64,000 nt of DNA, taken from the NCBI GenBank assembly GCA_947627885.1, contig CANQXP010000008.1, positions 1 through 64,000 of the forward strand, read 5' to 3'. This document shows, one piece after another, positions 52,788-62,163 of this stretch (the first letter of the stretch is position 1; each line of letters starts with the position of its first letter). The notes below the pieces were generated by a model. It was given only the letters and a program-made list of their open reading frames with translations. It did no database searches and was not told the origin of the DNA. The position numbers and the translations under genes were made by a program. Origin of the DNA: an uncultured Rikenella sp. (GTDB lineage Bacteria > Bacteroidota > Bacteroidia > Bacteroidales > Rikenellaceae).

Positions 52788-55094
52788 ATGAAGCGTTTTA
52801 AATACATGGCACATATTACGGGCCGGGTGGTCGGCTTGGTGTTGCTCGCGCAGCTGGCCGGCTGTACCCGCAGCGATCTGGGCGCCGGAGAGGGGACGAT
52901 CTCGTTCGCTTTCGAGCAGGACGATGCCGTGCGGGTAAAGGGGACGAACTCGGTGCGCGACGATATCGGCTACACGCTGGACATTGTGGACCAGAAAGGG
53001 GATACCGTGGCGCATTACGACGACCACCGGACGGTGCGGTCGATCAAGCTGAAAGAGGGCGTATATACGGTATATGCGGAGGATAACAACGAGACTCCGG
53101 AGGCTGCGAAATTCGGGGAGCCGAGGTACGGCGGGGCCGAATCCGTGACGGTCAAGGCCGGGCAGAACACGCCGGTGGTGATGATCTGCAAGATCGCGAA
53201 CGTCAAAGTGAAGGTGACCGATTTCGAACAGGCTATCAAGGATAATTTCCCGGAGTACAGCCTGGTGGTCAAGCCGACCGAGGATTATGCCGGGCGGGAT
53301 ACGCTGACCTTTACGCAGGCCGAGGCCGACGCCGGACAGGAGGGGTGGATCAATCAGACGAAGAAAGGGACTTTCGTGCTGATATTCAGGGCTGTCAATA
53401 GGCAAAGTCCGGATAAACGGCAGATATATATCCGAACGATTGCGGATGCCGAGCCGGGCGATTTTTACCGGTTTTCCGTGAAAATGAATCCGGTCGGGGA
53501 TCCATCGGACGGGGGGACGATGTTCCGCCTGTCGGTCAAGACCGACACCAAGGAGTACGAATTCCCATTCGGTGTCAAAGACCAGACGCGGCCTCTGCCC
53601 GTGGTGAGCCGCGCCGACGGGATCAGTATCCGGGAGCCGCTGGTGACCAATGTGGATACCCGCAACGGGCAGATCAAAGTGAATATCCATGCCGATGCCG
53701 GCATACAGCGCTTGCGGATCCGGCACGAGGATGCTACCACGTTGCTTAAGTACGGGCTGCCGGGGATGGTCAATCTGGGGGGGGATAATGATATGGCCGC
53801 CGACGAAGCGCAGCGGGCGGCGCTGGCCGGCCTGGTTGCTTGGGGCGAAGGCACCGTCGTGGGGGCGACCGATACCTGGATCGATTTTTCCGGGCTGATG
53901 AACACGGCGAAGCTGGACGGGGCATTATTGCCGATCGGTAACTATTCGGTCGATATCGAAGTGTATGACTTCGACAACCAGCTGGTGACCCAGACGATCA
54001 GCTTATCCGTGGCGCGCGACTTCTCGAACGGGGTAGCGCTGACCTCCGAATTGGTGAACGGCATTCCGGGCGTAGGGGCGAAATATGCCTACGTGACGGC
54101 GAAATGGCTGGGAAGCGCCACCCCGACGGGATTGGGATTCGAATACCGTGTGCGGGGGAGCGGGGACGATGCCTGGCAAACCGTGTCGGTGCAGGCTTCC
54201 GATGTGGACCAGGCGCAGAAAAGTTTCCGCTGCCTGCTAAGGGGCCTTACGCCGGAGACTCTCTATGAGTTCCGACCTATCGGGGATAACTTGGTGCCAG
54301 GATCGGCCACCATATTTACGACTGATGTATTCACCGGGCTTCCGAACCTTGATTTCGAAGGTGGAGAATACGGCGCATTCGACGGGGCCAGCGACGTGTA
54401 CTCGCCCAATGTGCCGGGGCAGGCACGCTTCTGGGCTACCGGGAACCCGGGAGGGAAATATATGGGTAGTTTGGGACTTAATAAAAATGTGACTTTGCCA
54501 GTAACAGGTAATGAGGCACGGACGGGTACCGCTTTGTGGATGACATCTTATCCTGTCTCTAAAATGGGTGTCAATAGTTTGGCTTCCGGCACAATATATA
54601 GCGGAACGTTTGGACCAGTGAGTGGTATTCCGACAACTTCAGACGATCAGCGGGCTTTCGTACACTATGGGCAGCCGTATAGAGGCAGGCCGCTGGGATT
54701 GAAAGGGTGGTATAAATACATTCCCAAGAACATCGACACCGACATCGATGGGAAACACGGCGACCTGATGGGGCAGTCCGACAAATGTAAAATATACATC
54801 AGCCTCGAAGTGTGGGGAAGCGGTGTTAGTTCGCGTCCGTCCAATCCGACGGTGGTCGGATACGGCGAACTCATGTCCGAAGCGACTCCCAATGTATCCG
54901 ATAATAACGGGTATGTGCCTTTTGAGTTTAGGATCAATTATGATGCAGATCACGTCGTAAATCCGGATCATATCGTGATGTGCGCTACGTGCAGCTACTT
55001 GAGCGATGATTTTTGCGGCGGTGCCGGAAGTTCACTCTATATTGACGATTTCGAGCTGGTGTGGGACCCCGAACAATTGCCCGCCGGTCAGTAA
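52788..55094 (+). CDS. DUF4493-PCMD lipoprotein
   Basis: 768 aa from the ATG at 52788 (MKRFKYMAHITGRVVG), which places the lipobox Cys at 26 (AQLAGC), followed by TRSDL. The DUF4493 part has GYTLDIVDQKGDTVAHYDD and VMICKIANVKVKVTDFE. A fibronectin-like module leads to the C-terminal PCMD domain (~530-760): LPNLDFEGGEYG, HYGQPYRGRPLGLKGWYKY, KCKIYISLEVWG and SDDFCGGAGSSLYIDDFEL. PCMD is a putative carbohydrate-related domain of unknown activity. It is a paralogue of the 55993 gene product in the C-terminal half. Confidence 0.84.
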   Translation: MKRFKYMAHITGRVVGLVLLAQLAGCTRSDLGAGEGTISFAFEQDDAVRVKGTNSVRDDIGYTLDIVDQKGDTVAHYDDHRTVRSIKLKEGVYTVYAEDNNETPEAAKFGEPRYGGAESVTVKAGQNTPVVMICKIANVKVKVTDFEQAIKDNFPEYSLVVKPTEDYAGRDTLTFTQAEADAGQEGWINQTKKGTFVLIFRAVNRQSPDKRQIYIRTIADAEPGDFYRFSVKMNPVGDPSDGGTMFRLSVKTDTKEYEFPFGVKDQTRPLPVVSRADGISIREPLVTNVDTRNGQIKVNIHADAGIQRLRIRHEDATTLLKYGLPGMVNLGGDNDMAADEAQRAALAGLVAWGEGTVVGATDTWIDFSGLMNTAKLDGALLPIGNYSVDIEVYDFDNQLVTQTISLSVARDFSNGVALTSELVNGIPGVGAKYAYVTAKWLGSATPTGLGFEYRVRGSGDDAWQTVSVQASDVDQAQKSFRCLLRGLTPETLYEFRPIGDNLVPGSATIFTTDVFTGLPNLDFEGGEYGAFDGASDVYSPNVPGQARFWATGNPGGKYMGSLGLNKNVTLPVTGNEARTGTALWMTSYPVSKMGVNSLASGTIYSGTFGPVSGIPTTSDDQRAFVHYGQPYRGRPLGLKGWYKYIPKNIDTDIDGKHGDLMGQSDKCKIYISLEVWGSGVSSRPSNPTVVGYGELMSEATPNVSDNNGYVPFEFRINYDADHVVNPDHIVMCATCSYLSDDFCGGAGSSLYIDDFELVWDPEQLPAGQ

Positions 55095-55116
55095 ACAGAC
55101 AAAACTGAAATAAAAC

Positions 55117-55180
55117 AGGGCTTTCCGGTATCCGCCTCGCCGGAAAAACGGCGCGACCGGAGTGATGGAGAGCCCTTTTT
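55117..55180 (+). terminator. branched hairpin inside the lipoprotein operon
   Basis: GGGCTTTCC pairs with GGAGAGCCC, enclosing a second stem CGCCG/CGGCG, followed by TTTTT. It lies in the 133-bp gap between the PCMD gene and the barrel gene, so it may attenuate rather than end transcription. Confidence 0.65.
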
Positions 55181-55227
55181 GTGTACCGGCAGAAGCCGAA
55201 CTTACCGAACAAACGAGAATATAACCG

Positions 55228-55971
55228 ATGAGAAAAACCGTATATATGCTGCTGATGGCCGCCCTCGTGGCCGGTGGAACGGCAAGCAGTGCAGCGGCCC
55301 GCGAAAAATTCGACCGTGGCATTACCGTACAGACCTTCATGCCCAAGGGGATGTGGTTTTTCGGTGGCAACATCTCCTACACCCAGCATAACAACGACGA
55401 CTTCAAAATGTTCGGCTTGCTGAAAGATTTTTCCAGCCGGGGTTATACCTTCGCCGTCCGTCCGATGGCCGGATACTCGTTCGCCAACAACCTCGCCGCC
55501 GGGGTCGCTTTTACCTATGAGCGAACCATGCTCCAGATCGACAACGTCAGCCTCTCGCTGGGCGACCTGAGCTTCGATGTCTCCGACTACTACAACATCG
55601 AGCATGTCTATACCGGAACCATTTTCCTGCGGAACTACATCAACCTGGGCAACAGCCGGCGTTTTGCGCTGATCAACGACCTCAAACTCCAGCTTGGTGG
55701 CGGACAGGGGAAGATGATCACCGGTGCGGACAGCGACCTGAGCGGAACCTACACCAAAATATACAAGCTTGGGTTGGTGTGTTCGCCGGGGGTGGCCGTA
55801 TTTATCAACGATTTTGCGGCCGTGGAGGCGACCATCGGCGTGCTGGGGTTCCAGTACAAGCGTACCGAGCAGACCACCGACCAGATTCACCACGGATCGA
55901 GGCAGACCAGCGGTGCCAACTTCAAGATCGACATCTTCTCCATCGCCTTGGGGATGACCTTCTATTTATAA
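55228..55971 (+). CDS. outer-membrane beta-barrel protein
   Basis: 247 aa with a signal peptide (MRKTVYMLLMAALVAGGTAS, then SAAA). The mature part alternates aromatic and polar residues in about eight strands: MWFFGGNISYTQHNNDDF, YTFAVRPMAGYSFANNLAAG, HVYTGTIFLRNYINLG, and the C-terminal strand FSIALGMTFYL ending in an aromatic-x pair typical of BamA substrates. No plug or enzymatic motif is present. It is the only barrel in the lipoprotein operon and may anchor or assemble the surface lipoproteins. Confidence 0.83.
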   Translation: MRKTVYMLLMAALVAGGTASSAAAREKFDRGITVQTFMPKGMWFFGGNISYTQHNNDDFKMFGLLKDFSSRGYTFAVRPMAGYSFANNLAAGVAFTYERTMLQIDNVSLSLGDLSFDVSDYYNIEHVYTGTIFLRNYINLGNSRRFALINDLKLQLGGGQGKMITGADSDLSGTYTKIYKLGLVCSPGVAVFINDFAAVEATIGVLGFQYKRTEQTTDQIHHGSRQTSGANFKIDIFSIALGMTFYL

Positions 55972-55992
55972 GGAACGAAGCGGAAACCCGAT

Positions 55993-57657
55993 ATGAAAAA
56001 AAGATACAGAAAGACCGTCCTGTGGGGAGCGCTGATGCTTGCCGCGCTGGCGACGGGGTGCATAAAGAACGACATACCCTTCGAGATCGTGCCCGGCAAT
56101 ATCACCTCCATGGAGGTGCGCGGCGCGGAATCGGTGAGTCTGGAGAACAGCAGCCGTACCATCGAGCTGGTGCTGGCCGACACGGTGGACCTACGGCATG
56201 TTCTGCTCGAAGATTTCCGGATCACGCCCGACGCCCGGATCATCGACAATGTGACCCACCAGGAGCTGGACACCCTCGACTCCTACTACCTCGACCTGAC
56301 GCAGGGAAGCGCCGAATACGCCATCCCTTCGCCTGAGCAGAAACCCTATACCTTTACGGTCATCACCTATCAGGATTACATCTGGACACTCAAAGCCACC
56401 CAGAATATCGAGCGGGTATTCACCCTGGCCGACGGCCAGCAGATCGGCGAAGCCAAATTCAGCGCCACGGGTTACAGTGTGATAGCCTATGTGCCCGAAA
56501 CGGTTCCCTTGACCGGCATCGATATCCAGGAACTCAAGTTAGGGCCATCCAACGCAACGATGGCCTGGGTTAAAGCGGACGGGACGGTGGTCGAGGATGT
56601 GGATATCAAGACTATTCACGACTTCACCCTGCCGCAGCATTTTATCGTCAAATTCTTCGACATCACCCAGGAGTGGACCGTTTCCGTCGAGCAGTCGGCC
56701 CAGTACGTGACCGAGATGTCGGTCAACCCGTGGGCCAAATTCGCTTACCTTTCGGCACAGGGCCTGACCTCGGCCGGGACATGCGGTTTCCAGATCCGGA
56801 AAGCCGGGGCCGGGGACGACGCCTGGACGACCGTTCCGGATGTGACGGTCGAAGGCGTGTCGTTCTCTGCGGTCGTTAAAGGGCTGGAACCCGCTACCAA
56901 TTATGAAGTGCGGGGCGTGATCGGCAGTAACTACGGCGATGTGACCGCCTTTACCAGCGAAGCCGCCGCCGAAGTGCCCAACCTGAGTTTCGACGCTTGG
57001 ACCCAGAAAGGCAAGAACTGGTTCCCGAACAGCGATGCGTCCAACTCCTACTGGGCGACCGGGAACGAAGGGGTGACCATCTACACGAATGCCAACAGCA
57101 CGCCCGTCGAGGGGGCGGGAAATACCGTCGACGGCACCGGGAAAGCCGCCCGGCTCGAAACGATCGGCAAAGTGCCGCTCGTGCAGATCGCCGCGGGCAA
57201 CCTCTTTACGGGGACTTATAAGACCAACCTGGGGAACCCGGCATCCAGTGCGACCATGGGGCGGCCGTATACCAGCCGGCCGACGCGCATGACCGGATGG
57301 TACAAATACACCCCGGCCGAGGTGACCACCGAAGGGAACAAATACAGTGCCCAGAAACACCCCGATGCGGTGGGTAAGCTGGATTACTGCACCATTTACA
57401 TCCGTCTGGAAGATTGGGGCGGCGCTACCGTGCGGCCGGCCGATCCGAAAGTGATCGCCTATGCCGGTCTGGAAAACAACCAGGTCGTGTCGGACTATAC
57501 CCAATTCGACCTGAAACTGGAGTACTACGACCTGGAAACCAAACCGACCCATATCGTGATCGTCTCCTCTTCCAGCCGCTACGGCGAAGACTTCTGCGGA
57601 GGGCCGGGAAGCGTGCTGTACGTAGACCAGTTCGCGCTGAGTTTCGATTACGAATAG
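55993..57657 (+). CDS. PCMD-domain lipoprotein
   Basis: 554 aa. Lipobox Cys23 (LAALATGC) followed by IKNDI. The N-terminal ~230 residues hold two Ig-like modules (TSMEVRGAESVSLENSSRTI and YTFTVITYQDYIWTL). A fibronectin-like module (~235-320) is followed by PCMD (~325-554): VPNLSFDAWTQKG, MGRPYTSRPTRMTGWYKY, CTIYIRLEDWG, and GEDFCGGPGSVLYVDQFAL. The FCGG-GS-LY-D ending is shared with the 52788 gene. It starts 21 bp behind the barrel gene. Last gene of the operon. Confidence 0.84.
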   Translation: MKKRYRKTVLWGALMLAALATGCIKNDIPFEIVPGNITSMEVRGAESVSLENSSRTIELVLADTVDLRHVLLEDFRITPDARIIDNVTHQELDTLDSYYLDLTQGSAEYAIPSPEQKPYTFTVITYQDYIWTLKATQNIERVFTLADGQQIGEAKFSATGYSVIAYVPETVPLTGIDIQELKLGPSNATMAWVKADGTVVEDVDIKTIHDFTLPQHFIVKFFDITQEWTVSVEQSAQYVTEMSVNPWAKFAYLSAQGLTSAGTCGFQIRKAGAGDDAWTTVPDVTVEGVSFSAVVKGLEPATNYEVRGVIGSNYGDVTAFTSEAAAEVPNLSFDAWTQKGKNWFPNSDASNSYWATGNEGVTIYTNANSTPVEGAGNTVDGTGKAARLETIGKVPLVQIAAGNLFTGTYKTNLGNPASSATMGRPYTSRPTRMTGWYKYTPAEVTTEGNKYSAQKHPDAVGKLDYCTIYIRLEDWGGATVRPADPKVIAYAGLENNQVVSDYTQFDLKLEYYDLETKPTHIVIVSSSSRYGEDFCGGPGSVLYVDQFALSFDYE

Positions 57658-57704
57658 CGGAAGTGCCGTAATGAGGTATCCATAGGACAGGATACCCGGA
57701 ATCC

Positions 57705-57740
57705 CAGGCCTGTGCGGAACAAATCTTCCGCACAGGCCTG
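57705..57740. terminator. hairpin ending the lipoprotein operon
   Basis: CAGGCCTGTGCGGA pairs perfectly with TCCGCACAGGCCTG around 8 nt, 47 bp past the last stop. There is no T-run. Confidence 0.65.
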
Positions 57741-57809
57741 CGTCGCATGGGGCATCTCCTAAATAAGGGGGCGGGCGTTTGCAGGAAAGAGGAAAAATCC
57801 GTAATATTG

Positions 57810-57817
57810 TAGGTTTG
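57810..57817 (+). promoter_or_regulatory. promoter box of the cytochrome gene
   Basis: TAGGTTTG, ~73 nt before the ATG at 57891. No -33 TTG at proper distance. Confidence 0.45.
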
Positions 57818-57890
57818 GTTACGGTTCGTATTTTACGCTCACCGTAGCTGACAACCCGAATAAACCACTGCCTAAACTACTAACATCGAT

Positions 57891-59750
57891 ATGAAATCCT
57901 CCATATTGCGGTCTTGCCTGCTGGGCGGGATCATCTTTGCTTGGGGCTGGGGGACGGGAGATATTGTCCCTTCCGTTTCGGCCGCGTTGCCGGGCCTCGG
58001 TCAGGCCGCTCCTGCGGCGCCTGCGAACGCCCCGCTTTTCACCACCGACATCGCCGTGCTCTCCGACGGCCGGATCGTCACCTCTAATAAAGGGAACAAA
58101 TCCGTGCGGATCTACGCGCCGGGTAATTTCAACGCTCCGGTCAAAGAGTGGGAGTTCGAACAGATACCCACGGGCGTTGCGACCGGAATTGCGGACGGCA
58201 GCGAAAAGATCTACGTCACCACGTTTGAAAAACGCGGAACCCTCGAAGTGATCGACCTGACATCGGGTCGTGTGGAACGCTCCATTCCGGTGGGATCGGG
58301 GGCCACCTCGCCCGTCGTTTCGCAGGACGGGGCTAAAGTCTATGTCCTGAACCAGTTCGGTACCACGGTGATGGAAGTCGATCCGGAGGGGGGCGTCGTG
58401 CTGAGAACCGCGCCGGTGCTGCGCGAACCCAAAGGCGCGGTAGTCTCCAAAGACGGGAAATACCTGTTCGTGGCCAACTTCCTGCCGGCCCAGCGAGCCG
58501 ACCTGGACTATGTGGCGGCAGAGGTTTCGGTGATCGACCTGACGGATTTCAAAAAGATCAAGGATATCAAGCTCGCCAACGGGAGCAATGCTCTGCGGGG
58601 GATCGCGCTGAGCCCGGACGGGAAATATGTGCTCGTGTCCCACAATATGGGGCGGTTCACCGTTCCTACCTCGCAGTTGCAGCAGGGCTGGATGAACACC
58701 AGCGCCCTGAGCATCGTCGATGCCGAGAAGCTCACTTTCGAAGGCGGCATCGTGCTGGACGAACCCGAACACGGGGCGGCCGGTATCTGGGACATCAAAA
58801 GCCTGGGGGACAAGATCTACGTGACCCATTCGGGGACGCACGACCTCAGCGTGATCGACTATCCCGCGATGGAAGCCAAGCTCAAGGCCTATACCGGAAC
58901 CAAGGAGAACCTCTCTTACGACCTGCGGTTTATGTACGGCATTCGCGAGCGGGTGAAACTGGCCGGGAACGGGCCGCGGAAAATGGCCGTGTCGAAAGAC
59001 GGGAAACAAATTTACATTCCGACCTATTTCGCCGATACTTTGAACGTGTTCGATGTGGCGGGGAATACCGTCGGGGCTAAGTATGCGTTGGTCAGGGACC
59101 GGAAAGAGAGCGCTGCGCAGGCGGGCGAGCGGATCTTTAACGATGCGGAATACTGCTTCCAGAACTGGCAGTCCTGCAACGGCTGCCATCCGGGTGACGC
59201 CCGTACCGACGGTATGAATTGGGACCTGATGAACGACGGCATCGGCAACTCCAAGAACTGCAAAAGCCTGCTCTTTTCGCACTTTACCCCTCCGTGCATG
59301 ATCTCCGGCATCCGGGCCAACGCCGAGATCGCCGACCGGAAAGGCTTCACCCATATCCAGTTCTACGAGATACCGGAGGATATGGCCATACAGGTGGATA
59401 CTTACCTGAAAGGGCTGAAAGCTGTGCCCAGCCCCTATCTGGTCGACGGCCAGCTCTCCGAAAAAGCCAAACAGGGGCAGAAAGTGTTCCAGAAACTCAA
59501 GTGCGACGAATGCCATAACGGCGAGTACTATACCGATATGCAGATGCACCGCATCGGCGACGACATCGAATTCGAAAAAGGATGGGACACGCCGACCCTG
59601 CGCGAAGTGTGGCGCACCGCCCCGTACCTGTTCGACGGCCGGGCGGCCACGATGAAGGAGGTCTTCGAAGTGCACAAGCACGGCCTCGAAGGGAAGAAAG
59701 TGAGCGCCAAGGATATCGATGCGCTGGTTGAATACGTCAATTCGCTGTAA
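57891..59750 (+). CDS. beta-propeller fused to diheme cytochrome c
   Basis: 619 aa. A signal peptide (~1-31) exports it. Residues ~45-395 form a YVTN/WD40-like propeller with blades such as LEVIDLTSGRVERSIPV, KVYVLNQFGTTVMEVD and KGAVVSKDGKYLFVANF. The C-terminal part (~405-619) is a diheme domain with two CxxCH sites, CNGCH (429-433) and CDECH (538-542), arranged as in MauG/cytochrome c peroxidase-like proteins. M470 and other Met/His near the hemes could be distal ligands. It would act in the periplasm on peroxide or an electron donor. A chorismatase-like gene starts 3 nt after its stop, so the two are cotranscribed. Confidence 0.85.
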   Translation: MKSSILRSCLLGGIIFAWGWGTGDIVPSVSAALPGLGQAAPAAPANAPLFTTDIAVLSDGRIVTSNKGNKSVRIYAPGNFNAPVKEWEFEQIPTGVATGIADGSEKIYVTTFEKRGTLEVIDLTSGRVERSIPVGSGATSPVVSQDGAKVYVLNQFGTTVMEVDPEGGVVLRTAPVLREPKGAVVSKDGKYLFVANFLPAQRADLDYVAAEVSVIDLTDFKKIKDIKLANGSNALRGIALSPDGKYVLVSHNMGRFTVPTSQLQQGWMNTSALSIVDAEKLTFEGGIVLDEPEHGAAGIWDIKSLGDKIYVTHSGTHDLSVIDYPAMEAKLKAYTGTKENLSYDLRFMYGIRERVKLAGNGPRKMAVSKDGKQIYIPTYFADTLNVFDVAGNTVGAKYALVRDRKESAAQAGERIFNDAEYCFQNWQSCNGCHPGDARTDGMNWDLMNDGIGNSKNCKSLLFSHFTPPCMISGIRANAEIADRKGFTHIQFYEIPEDMAIQVDTYLKGLKAVPSPYLVDGQLSEKAKQGQKVFQKLKCDECHNGEYYTDMQMHRIGDDIEFEKGWDTPTLREVWRTAPYLFDGRAATMKEVFEVHKHGLEGKKVSAKDIDALVEYVNSL

Positions 59751-59753
59751 CGT

Positions 59754-60938
59754 ATGGGATTCAGGGTTATTTATAACATAGACAAAGTTTGGTTCCGGGA
59801 TTTCGGCCAGATGGTCGGCGAGATGCTCGACAAGCTCACCGAAACAACCCGTGATCGCGGGATCGTGCCGCTGCGGTTGGTCTTTTTCGGTAACCCGGAC
59901 GACAACGGGCAATACCTGGAGCACAGGAACTGGCTGCTATCGCTGATCCGCGAGCGGTGTGACCGGTTCGGGTGGCGGATGCCGCTGGTGAGCTACGTGG
60001 CCCAGAAATCGCTCGATTCGGGGCTGGTGATGGAGTCGCAGTGCGTGTCGCGCGATAACTCCGCTTTGGTGCGGGAACACCTTTCCGCGGGGGGTGTGCG
60101 CTATTTTACCGTCGAAACCCAGGAGGGGAAACGATTGTTTACCGAAGGGATACTGCCCTCGTCACTCGACGCGCCGATTCTGGAACAGTCCGACGAAGTG
60201 CTGGGCAAGCTGGGGGCTGTGCTCGATGCGGAGAAGATGGACATCAACACCATCGTGCGGCAGTGGAACTATATCGAGCGGATCACCTGTGTGCCGCCGG
60301 CGGAAGGGGCAAACCAGCACTATCAGGACTTCAACGACGCCCGGTCGCACTTTTACGCCCGGACCGAGTGGAAAGGCGGTTATCCGGCCGCCACGGGGAT
60401 CGGAACCTCGCACGGCGGGATCATGGTCGAGGTGGACGCGGTGGACCTGAAATGCCGCAAATGCGCCGCGGTGGCGCTGGACAATGCCTTGCAGGTCGCG
60501 GCGCACGACTATTCCCAAAATGTGCTGGTCGGGGTGGCCGACAAGATATTCAGGCACAAGACCACGCCCAAATTCGAACGGGCCAAAGCGGTGGTGAGCC
60601 CGGAATCCGGGTTGCAGGTCTATATCTCCGGCACGGCGGCCATTCGCGGGGAAGCCTCCCTGACCGGCGTGGGGATCGCCCAGCAGACCGTCACCACCCT
60701 TGAGAATATAGAGTACCTCATTTCGCGCCAGAACCTGCGCAAACACGGAATCAAAGCGGAAAAAACGCCCGAAATCCAAATATTTCGCGTATATTTGAAA
60801 GCCGAGAACCTGCTCGACGAGGCGAGGCGGATCGTGTGCGAAAGGTATCCGGGCGTCAAGGCTTTGTATGTGCTGACCGACGTGTGCCGCGACGAACTGC
60901 TGATCGAGATCGAAGGGGTGGCTTTCACGGCCGAATAG
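59754..60938 (+). CDS. Rid-superfamily chorismatase-like protein
   Basis: 394 aa, cytoplasmic. It has QWNYIERITCV, NQHYQDFNDARSHFYAR and YPAATGIGTS in the middle and CRDELLIEIEGVAF at the C-terminus. These are like the segments conserved in the FkbO/Hyg5/XanB2 chorismatases, which have two YjgF/Rid-fold halves and cleave chorismate to hydroxybenzoate-type acids plus pyruvate. The C-terminal Arg and Glu of that last motif correspond in position to catalytic residues of the family. Product regiochemistry cannot be told. Translation is probably coupled to the upstream cytochrome gene (3-nt gap). Confidence 0.7.
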   Translation: MGFRVIYNIDKVWFRDFGQMVGEMLDKLTETTRDRGIVPLRLVFFGNPDDNGQYLEHRNWLLSLIRERCDRFGWRMPLVSYVAQKSLDSGLVMESQCVSRDNSALVREHLSAGGVRYFTVETQEGKRLFTEGILPSSLDAPILEQSDEVLGKLGAVLDAEKMDINTIVRQWNYIERITCVPPAEGANQHYQDFNDARSHFYARTEWKGGYPAATGIGTSHGGIMVEVDAVDLKCRKCAAVALDNALQVAAHDYSQNVLVGVADKIFRHKTTPKFERAKAVVSPESGLQVYISGTAAIRGEASLTGVGIAQQTVTTLENIEYLISRQNLRKHGIKAEKTPEIQIFRVYLKAENLLDEARRIVCERYPGVKALYVLTDVCRDELLIEIEGVAFTAE

Positions 60939-60998
60939 CTTGGGCGGTGTCGGGCCATATTGGAGAGGAAAACCGTAAAAAACATAAAATCTAACACC

Positions 60999-61715
60999 AT
61001 GAAAAAAGTCAACTTTTTCCAAGCATCGATGATCGCGCTCTGCGGAGCCGCGCTGACCCTGACTTCGTGCGGCGGGTCGAGGCCGGCCGGGCAGGACGGC
61101 GACTCGACCGCTGTAAAAACTACCGAAATGAAAAAAGCACCTTATCAGAAAAAGTACACCAACGCCGATTTTTACGACGCGCAGGGTAACTTCAAGCAGG
61201 ATGTGGCCAAAGAGGCGTTCCTGGACATGTTCGATTACTACGGCGTACCTTTTACCCCGCTGATGGAGAAAGACATCTGGTTCACCGACTTCGGCCTGGG
61301 AGACTTCGAGAACACCGGCATGGGCGGTATCTTCTGGATCAACGACTCCACCTACGGTTACTTTGCGCACAGCATCTACCTGCTGCCCGGCCAGATGATC
61401 CCGGAACACAAACACGTGAAGACCTCTTTCCCGGCCAAACAGGAATCCTGGCTGGTGGACAAGGGCTGGGTGTATAACTTCTCGGAGGTCGGCGACGCTA
61501 CCGAAGGGGCTGAGGCTCTGGTTCCGGCTACGCAGAAGGCTACTACCGTGTCGAAAAACTATGTGAAGCAGAATCAGGGCGAACTGCTGACCCTCAAAAC
61601 GCCGGAAAGCTGGCACTTCATGATGGCCGGCCCGGAAGGGGCCATCGTATGGGAATTCGCCAACTACCACGATGGCGACGGCCTGCGGTTCACCAACACG
61701 AAGGCTGCGCTCTAA
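60999..61715 (+). CDS. cupin-domain lipoprotein (sugar-isomerase-like)
   Basis: 238 aa from the ATG at 60999. Lipobox Cys22 (LTLTSC), so it is envelope-located. A ~20-residue linker precedes a cupin with metal ligands in LLPGQMIPEHKHV (E/H-x-H) and a later Glu in KQESWLVDKGWVYNFSEVG, and a distal His in ESWHFMMAGPEGAIV. The arrangement resembles D-lyxose-isomerase-type cupins, which are normally cytoplasmic; a lipidated version is odd. It heads an operon with a VOC protein and the two dihydroxyacetone kinase subunits, suggesting a role in handling a ketose or aldose. Confidence 0.75.
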   Translation: MKKVNFFQASMIALCGAALTLTSCGGSRPAGQDGDSTAVKTTEMKKAPYQKKYTNADFYDAQGNFKQDVAKEAFLDMFDYYGVPFTPLMEKDIWFTDFGLGDFENTGMGGIFWINDSTYGYFAHSIYLLPGQMIPEHKHVKTSFPAKQESWLVDKGWVYNFSEVGDATEGAEALVPATQKATTVSKNYVKQNQGELLTLKTPESWHFMMAGPEGAIVWEFANYHDGDGLRFTNTKAAL

Positions 61716-61817
61716 ACCTGTTCTTTCAGGAAACGCTGTATGATGTGCGGAGGCGGGGGCTGAGTCTTCGTCCTCCGCATTGTGACAAATACTAACCCAA
61801 TAAGATACGACCCAATA

Positions 61818-62135
61818 ATGAGAACATTTGACCATGTCGGCATACCGACCGCTGAGTCCAAACCGGGCGAAGTGTATAACGAAGGGATGAAAGTGTGGCT
61901 GACCGATTTTTCGAAAAGCCCGAACCGCATCGAGTGGCTCCGCTTCGACAAGGACTCGTGGATGCCACAGCTGATCCAGAGCACCACGCATATGGCCTAC
62001 CAGGTGACCGATCCTGAGGCTGAGATGAAGGGAAAGACCGTGCTCCTGCCGCCGACTGACTGCGGGGGCGGCAACTGGATCGCCTTCGTCGAAGAGGAGG
62101 GGATCGCCGTGGAACTGATGTGGCAGGTTAAATAA
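61818..62135 (+). CDS. VOC (glyoxalase/bleomycin-resistance fold) protein
   Basis: 105 aa. It begins MRTFDHVGIPTAESKPGEVY, the first VOC beta-alpha-beta unit with a His that often binds metal. STTHMAYQVTDPEAEMKG and NWIAFVEEEGIAVELMWQVK form the second unit with its Glu. Members include glyoxalase I, epimerases and dioxygenases. It lies between the cupin and DhaK genes, and the small size fits a dimeric isomerase or lyase. The activity cannot be assigned. Confidence 0.78.
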   Translation: MRTFDHVGIPTAESKPGEVYNEGMKVWLTDFSKSPNRIEWLRFDKDSWMPQLIQSTTHMAYQVTDPEAEMKGKTVLLPPTDCGGGNWIAFVEEEGIAVELMWQVK

Positions 62136-62163
62136 TAACTCTATAAAATACGTTGACACAGAG

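Noticed and set aside
57819..59924. A 701-codon minus-strand frame opposite the cytochrome gene
   Set aside because: The plus strand encodes a signal peptide, propeller blades and two CxxCH motifs in one frame; the antisense frame shows none.
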